DNA from: Sanguinoderma infundibulare
Taxonomy: Eukaryota > Basidiomycota > Agaricomycetes > Polyporales > Polyporaceae
Length of the DNA: 64,000 bases
Direction of reading: 5' to 3'
Assembly: GCA_032821775.1 (NCBI GenBank)
Contig: JAVLRN010000007.1
Span: 1,612,001-1,676,000 of the forward strand
Part shown: one piece after another, positions 59,356 to 64,000 of the stretch
How the letters are laid out: each line of letters begins with the position of its first letter
Numbering within the stretch: position 1 is the first letter of the stretch
Program-made: the position numbers and the translations under genes
Notes under the pieces: model-generated
Told to the model about the DNA's origin: nothing
The model's database searches: none
The model's input: the letters and a program-made list of their open reading frames with translations, nothing else

Positions 59356-62300
59356 TCAAGCATTAGGTTTCGTGAGCATGTCCGCCGAGACCGACGCCGT
59401 TCCCGGCATCTGGCGGCCCACATCCGCCCTCGCGGCAGGCAGCGGCTGCTGCTGTGAGGGGGACTGGCCCTGGTCGAGCTTGTCCCACTCTTCGAGCAGC
59501 ATCTGACCAACGCCCGGCTCGAGCTCCGTCCCGTCCCTCGAGACCTTCACCTCCCTGTCGTGGTTCCACGGGTTTCGCAGATGCCGCGTGCGCGTGAACG
59601 GCAGCCGTTCCGTTCGGATCCACTCCACCTTAAAGGACTCGCCCCAGACCGGGCCCTCGTCCTGCGGCTGCATCGACTCGGGAGCGGGCCCCCGCCCTTC
59701 GCCCTTCCCCGTCCCGCGATCCTGATCCTCTTCGATCTGCGCTGGCGGCGGCTCGTCTTCTTCCGGGACGGAGTGCAGTGGCCCGTCGTCTGCCTTCTTC
59801 GCCGCCTCGGCGACGCGTTGCTCATGTGGGTCGCGGATGGCACGGATGGGCGCCGTCTGGTCCAGCCGGATTTCCTCGGGGTCATGCTGTGAACGGCACC
59901 CGTGGCCAGAGATAGCGGAGGCGACGGGACGAATGTTGTGTGCATCCTCGCTGAGCGCGTGTGAGTCGTCCTCCGTGGCCTGACTGATCCCCCGATGACG
60001 CCGAAGCATCTCCGCGGGCGCGGAAATGGCACCACGGTCGGCCTGCTGGGACAGTTGAAGTTGCACGTGAGGAAGACCGGTCGTGGTCGTGGCCGGCTGC
60101 TTCAAGGACATCTGGGGCGAAATCGGGGAAGGAGATTCGTCGTAGCGGCGCTCACTTGGGGGGAAGAACGTCGCCTCGCGCTGGCGGGTCGTCACCGGGC
60201 TCTCGCGCGGTGTCTGCTGAGAGCTACGGCGCTGAGGAGAGTCAGTCCGAGATGCCCAGGAAACTCGCGCCTCTCCGCGCATGATCGGTCCTGCCATCCT
60301 GTTTTGTTGTCGGAGGGTAAGCGACGCTTTATGAAGATGAACAACGGCGAAAGAAGACACCTACTTTGCGTAGCCGTAAAACTCGCCGGACTTGTTCACG
60401 CTGAAGATGAGGAACACTTCCTTGCTCGTCCGGACCGCCTGGTCCAGAATTCCCTCGTTGTGGCGCTGGGTCGCCCACAGCCCCTTCTCCACGCTCAAGT
60501 CCAAGTCGAACTGCCCCGGTCCGCATCAGTTAATCCCACGGTAAAAGACAGTGCGGGAGACAGAAATACCTGCGTGAGCGACTTGAGAATGAAGTAGCGC
60601 TTGGGGAAGTAGGCGGTGAGGATGCTCGAGCTCGTGGACGCGTATGAGCCGGAGCTGCTCGAGTGCGGCTCCGACTTCCGTGTCCGGCGTCCGATCCCAC
60701 CCTCTTCGTCGCTCGATATGGACAGCCCTCCGATCAGGTGCGCAGGGTCGCCGGACGAGATCGGCGACGGCTGCTCCGACGACGCCGACGCAGAACGCCG
60801 GCATGCCGCCTCCCGCTCCCGCTCCTTCTTGTCCTTCACCCAGCGGACGTGCATGCCCGCCCCCCTCTGCCCGCCCACACCCGCCTTCAGGTCGTCCTCA
60901 CGTCCGCGTACGCGGCACACCAGCCGCGGACATCGCGAGTCGTCCGACCGCAACGGCACGCCGTTGAAATGCTCGATCGCCGCATGCAGATGCGCCTCCG
61001 AGCTGAAGTTGATGAATGCGCAGTTCGACCGCGAGATGAGAAAGATGGACTGCACGCCGCCAAACACAGACTCGGAAGATGCCGTGGGAGAGCCCGTCCC
61101 CGTCGCCGACGCACCCACGGGGCCCGCAGGCGCACTCTGCGTCGACTTTGCGCTGACAGAGAGAGCGCCGGGGGATTCTCCAGGGCCAGGCGACGGCGGG
61201 GAGTTGAAAAACTGCCACAGCTCGTGCTGTGTCGCATCCGAGGGCACGTTCCCCGCCCACATTACCCATTCCGAACGGTGCGCAGGAGGATTTGGATGGT
61301 ACGGACGACGAACTGGGGGAGGACGGTCAGTACTGGGTCGATTGCTTGCAGCGCTCGACGGCGACATGGGAGATATGGGTGACACGGGCCCACTGTCTGG
61401 CGGATGGCCTCGTTGCTGGGGTATTGGTGACATTTCGCCCATGCGTTGACCGTACGCGGGCTGCTGTGGACTAGGCACTATCGGTGAATGAGGTCCCTGG
61501 GTGTCAGGTGACGCACTCGGACCGGGATTGGGCCCTGGAGGACACGGAGGTGAGACGTGAAATGCGTTCGGAGACACGGGTGACGTCCCATACTGACTTT
61601 GCTCAACTTCGCGTGCATTGACTGAGCTGTACGACATCGCGTACGGACGCTGGAAGGACTCGAATTGTCCTGACCCATGCTGTGGTGGAAGGTACCACCA
61701 TGTGCCCCGATTATCCTGCTCGGTACCTGGCTGGGGATAGGGCTGGGAGTAGGGTGGTGGGTATTGAGAAGTGTACAAGGAGGGAGAGGGTGCAAAGGAA
61801 TGTGGGGGGTAGGTGAACGGTGGAGTGGAATATCGCATCGGCGAGTACGGCGCCTGACCAGCAAACGATGCGGAGTGCGGGGGTAACGATCCAGGGACAA
61901 CGTGCGAGGAACCGGAGGTCGGAGGTGCTAATGGAGATTGTGGGGGCGGAGACGGATGAGTAGGGTGGGCCTGTGACTGCGGGTGGGCCGAGAACACGGC
62001 GGGGCTGCTAAAGGAATGACTGTGGCTCGAGGGCGAGCCAGATTCAGAAGATTGCGGGTATTGGTACACCTGCGAGTGTGGCTGCATCATAGGCATAAGC
62101 GTGGTCGGCGAGTAGGCTACGGGGGGCGGGTGATCGCGCGCGTGCAGGCCGTGATGTGGGGGCGGATACGGGAACCGAGGTTGGGAATGGTGGACCATGC
62201 CCATGGGCGGTTGGGAGTATTGGCCAACATAACCTCCGCGTGTGCCATAGGTGTACTGCTGCGGCTGAGGAGGACCCGGGAAGGAAGGGGCGCCGGAACG

Positions 62301-62684
62301 GTGTTCTTGTGGAGACGGGGGATATTGAGGCGTGGATGAGGGTTGGCCTTGGAAGGAAGGACGGGTTGGAGGGGGGCGAAAGTGGCCGGATTGAGACATG
62401 CCTCTAGCATGGTGGGGTTGCCTGCCAAGCTCGGAAGGCGAACGTGAATCGGACATATTCAATGTGGAGGAGGTGGAGGCATCCCCCGACTTATAAAAGT
62501 TGTTGTCGCGGTTGAGATATAAAAGATCGATGAAATCTTCTGGACTGTTCTCGAAAGTAGTAGCGGTCGGCTTTGACGGGTCGTCGGACGTAGACAACTC
62601 ATGCGCAGCTTGGCGGACTAAAGGGGCAAGAATTGGATCAGCCGTCAGTCGAGTGCATACGGACGGAAAAACGATGAGATTCAC
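59356..62684 (-). CDS. RRM plus YTH-domain RNA-binding protein (m6A-reader type)
   Basis: YTH domains bind N6-methyladenosine in RNA. Order from the N-terminus: about 430 residues rich in Pro/Ser/Gln/Tyr (MSDSRSPSELGRQPHHARGM from 62456), an RRM-like fold (SEWVMWAGNVPSDATQHELW, VQSIFLISRSNCAFINFSSE, HLHAAIEHFNGVPL), a basic/Ser linker, then the YTH domain split over three exons: RYFILKSLTQ, FDLDLSVEKGLWATQRHNEG, ILDQAVRTSKEVFLIFSVNK, SGEFYGYAKMAGPI and FKVEWIRTERLPFTRTRHLR. The Trp in GLWATQ and the Trp in VEWI are candidate cage residues. LPFTRTRHLRNPWNHDREVK resembles the YTHDC1 branch. The stop is at 59356. An upstream frame reaches 62684, but an acceptor at 62618 suggests the real 5' end may lie in an upstream exon. 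Confidence 0.9.
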
Positions 62685-63094
62685 AGGGGGAAAGGTGACG
62701 AGTAGGGGTGGTTGCAGAGTCTAGAAAGACAAGTGAGCGATCGACATGTCAAAACGGAAATGCGGTGCGAAATAAAGGATACAGATATGGCATGAATGAT
62801 CGAGGGTCGTGCAGACGGGATCAGAATTAGACGACGACTAACGGAGTGCCAGCGACTGCAGACTGCGTCTGGGTGAGCAGCGTGAGCTCGACGGAAACAA
62901 CGACCGCGGCAGCCACCGGCCACCTGTCAAAAGCCCGCGTGGCTTTCAGACTCCGGCTCGCCCCCCGATCCCATCCAGATCCCCCGATTTCCATCACGTG
63001 GCCCACATCCAACCCAGCGAATCGCAGCGTCCATCCAGCTCCCGCACCACCCGATGACGAACCAACTCAACCACTCGATGACCAACAAACTCAC

Positions 63095-63491
63095 CTGCAC
63101 TGTTCGACCCAGACAGCGGCGGCGGCCGCAGCGAGGGCGAGCCTGCGTCAAGCTTGTGGTCGGGTGTTCTGAAATCGGTCGAAGACGAGGGCCGTGGAGA
63201 AGGTTCCGGACTGCGAACAGCAGCTCGTGGCGAACTCGAATGCGAGTGTGGGTGCGAGGGCGGGTGCGGGTGCGAGGGCGAGTGCGGCTGTGAGAACGGG
63301 GCCTGGTTTTGCAGCGGCGCGTCCGGCTTGGGGGTTAAATCGCGGGCAGGGGATGCGCTCGTGAACATGGCGCGCATCGCGTCGCGGACCGCAATTTGGA
63401 CGAGATTTGGGTATCGCTGATTGGCGAGGTGGAGCGGGGCGACAACGTTTGCGTGGATGGTGACCCTAAGGGGACGTGCTGATGTCGGCAA
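63095..63491 (-). CDS. Possible upstream exon of the YTH gene, or a separate small gene
   Basis: The frame reads VAPLHLANQRYPNLVQIAV, RDAMRAMFTSASPARDLTP, then a Ser/Pro/His stretch built from a g-rich near-hexamer repeat (63240-63295), and ends SGSNSA at a gtgagt donor (63094). Joined to the acceptor at 62618 it would continue VRQAAHELSTSDDPSKP and ENSPEDFIDLLYLNRDN into the YTH frame, in correct phase. Against this, the intron would be 477 nt, long for this genome, and it spans promoter-like DNA. Upstream frames at 63507-63962 are unrecognised. Confidence 0.4.
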
Positions 63492-64000
63492 TGAGGCGAG
63501 AAGTCGTCAGGTTGGTCGTGTGCAGCTGGTGTGGCATCCCACAGGCAGCTGGGGAGGGTGCTTATGAGGACAGCCCCGGCGGACGAGAACCAGCGGGACA
63601 GGGGAATATGATCGAGTGCGCCAAATGGTAATGAGGGTGGAGAAATGAGGGGCGTGGATCGGCACGCCGAGCGCGTCGCGGCGGCCGGTTGGCCCACAAC
63701 CCCGCGAGCTCAGAGGGTGCAGGCGATGGGATACACGCTGCAGGACCTCCGTGGCTCCCTGCACAGCTTCCCTACAGACTGACTGAGAATGACCGTGCAA
63801 GAACCATCCTTCCAACCCGCTAATCCTCACCCTGACGTCATTCTCCTCCCCATTCTCCCGCCAGTTATCGTACCCCGCAACGTGGCCTCGTTCGAACTGA
63901 CGACTCGACTCGGTCTTCCGTGACACGGCGGACGGATCCAGGACGAGAATGGCACATACCAAACATCAACCCCGACCAAACCTCAGCTCTCTCTTCCCCT

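Noticed and set aside
63240..63295. Short g-rich repeats that might suggest a CRISPR-like or regulatory array
   Set aside because: Units are about 6 bp, imperfect and without spacers, encoding a Ser/Pro/His stretch on the minus strand; a microsatellite.

Overview
The window looks like nuclear DNA of a basidiomycete, most likely an Agaricomycete of the wood-decay/polypore type. Evidence: about 55-60% GC, genes split by many 48-70 nt introns with gtgagt/gtgcgt/gtaagt donors, genes packed on both strands, two members of the basidiomycete DUF6534-type seven-helix membrane family, a fungal sesquiterpene synthase and a P450. No prokaryotic or organellar features were seen. The supplied reading frames are mostly single exons or antisense shadows, so gene ends below come from joining exons by splice signals and reading phase; interior boundaries not stated are approximate.

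Layout. 1-1470 (-): 5' half of pyruvate decarboxylase, cut by the window edge. 2894-4200 (-): secreted protein of unknown function. 6520-8666 (+): DUF6534-like membrane protein. 9936-13484 (+): 1,110-residue mostly disordered protein. 15546-17288 (+): single-pass membrane protein with a C-terminal SH3 domain. 19699-22449 (-): FYRN/FYRC (TBRG1-like) nuclear protein. 25147-26923 (-): N-terminal amidase NTA1, divergent from 27712-29386 (+): SNF1/AMPK beta subunit.

30835-45199 holds a sesquiterpene synthase (30835-32123, -), a second DUF6534-like gene (about 35262-36765, -), a broken P450 copy (about 37280-38600, -), the housekeeping pair NDC80 (38888-41536, -) and MOG1 (41823-42475, +), and a complete P450 (42929-45199, -). 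The two P450 copies share 3' flanking DNA, so they are a segmental duplication that now brackets NDC80/MOG1. Terpene synthase plus P450 suggests a small, partly decayed sesquiterpenoid locus.

45919-46670 (+): ribosomal protein eS19. 47506-49223 (-): delta-12 fatty acid desaturase. 51198-53683 (-): divergent casein-kinase-1-like protein with an altered catalytic loop and a repeated C-terminal module. 55087-57349 (+): secreted GH30 glucanase. 59356 to about 62684 (-): RRM plus YTH-domain m6A-reader-type protein, with an unresolved upstream exon or gene at 63000-63960.

Most genes are core cell biology (fermentation, energy sensing, N-degron processing, kinetochore, Ran cycle, ribosome, lipid desaturation, RNA methylation reading). 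The accessory part is 31-45 kb. The most unusual observations are the CK1-like kinase with HRDIQ and a tandem C-terminal module, the decayed P450 duplicate that lost its heme-binding exon, a 33-bp tandem duplication that doubles a splice donor in frame, and an 8-nt microexon in the decarboxylase gene.
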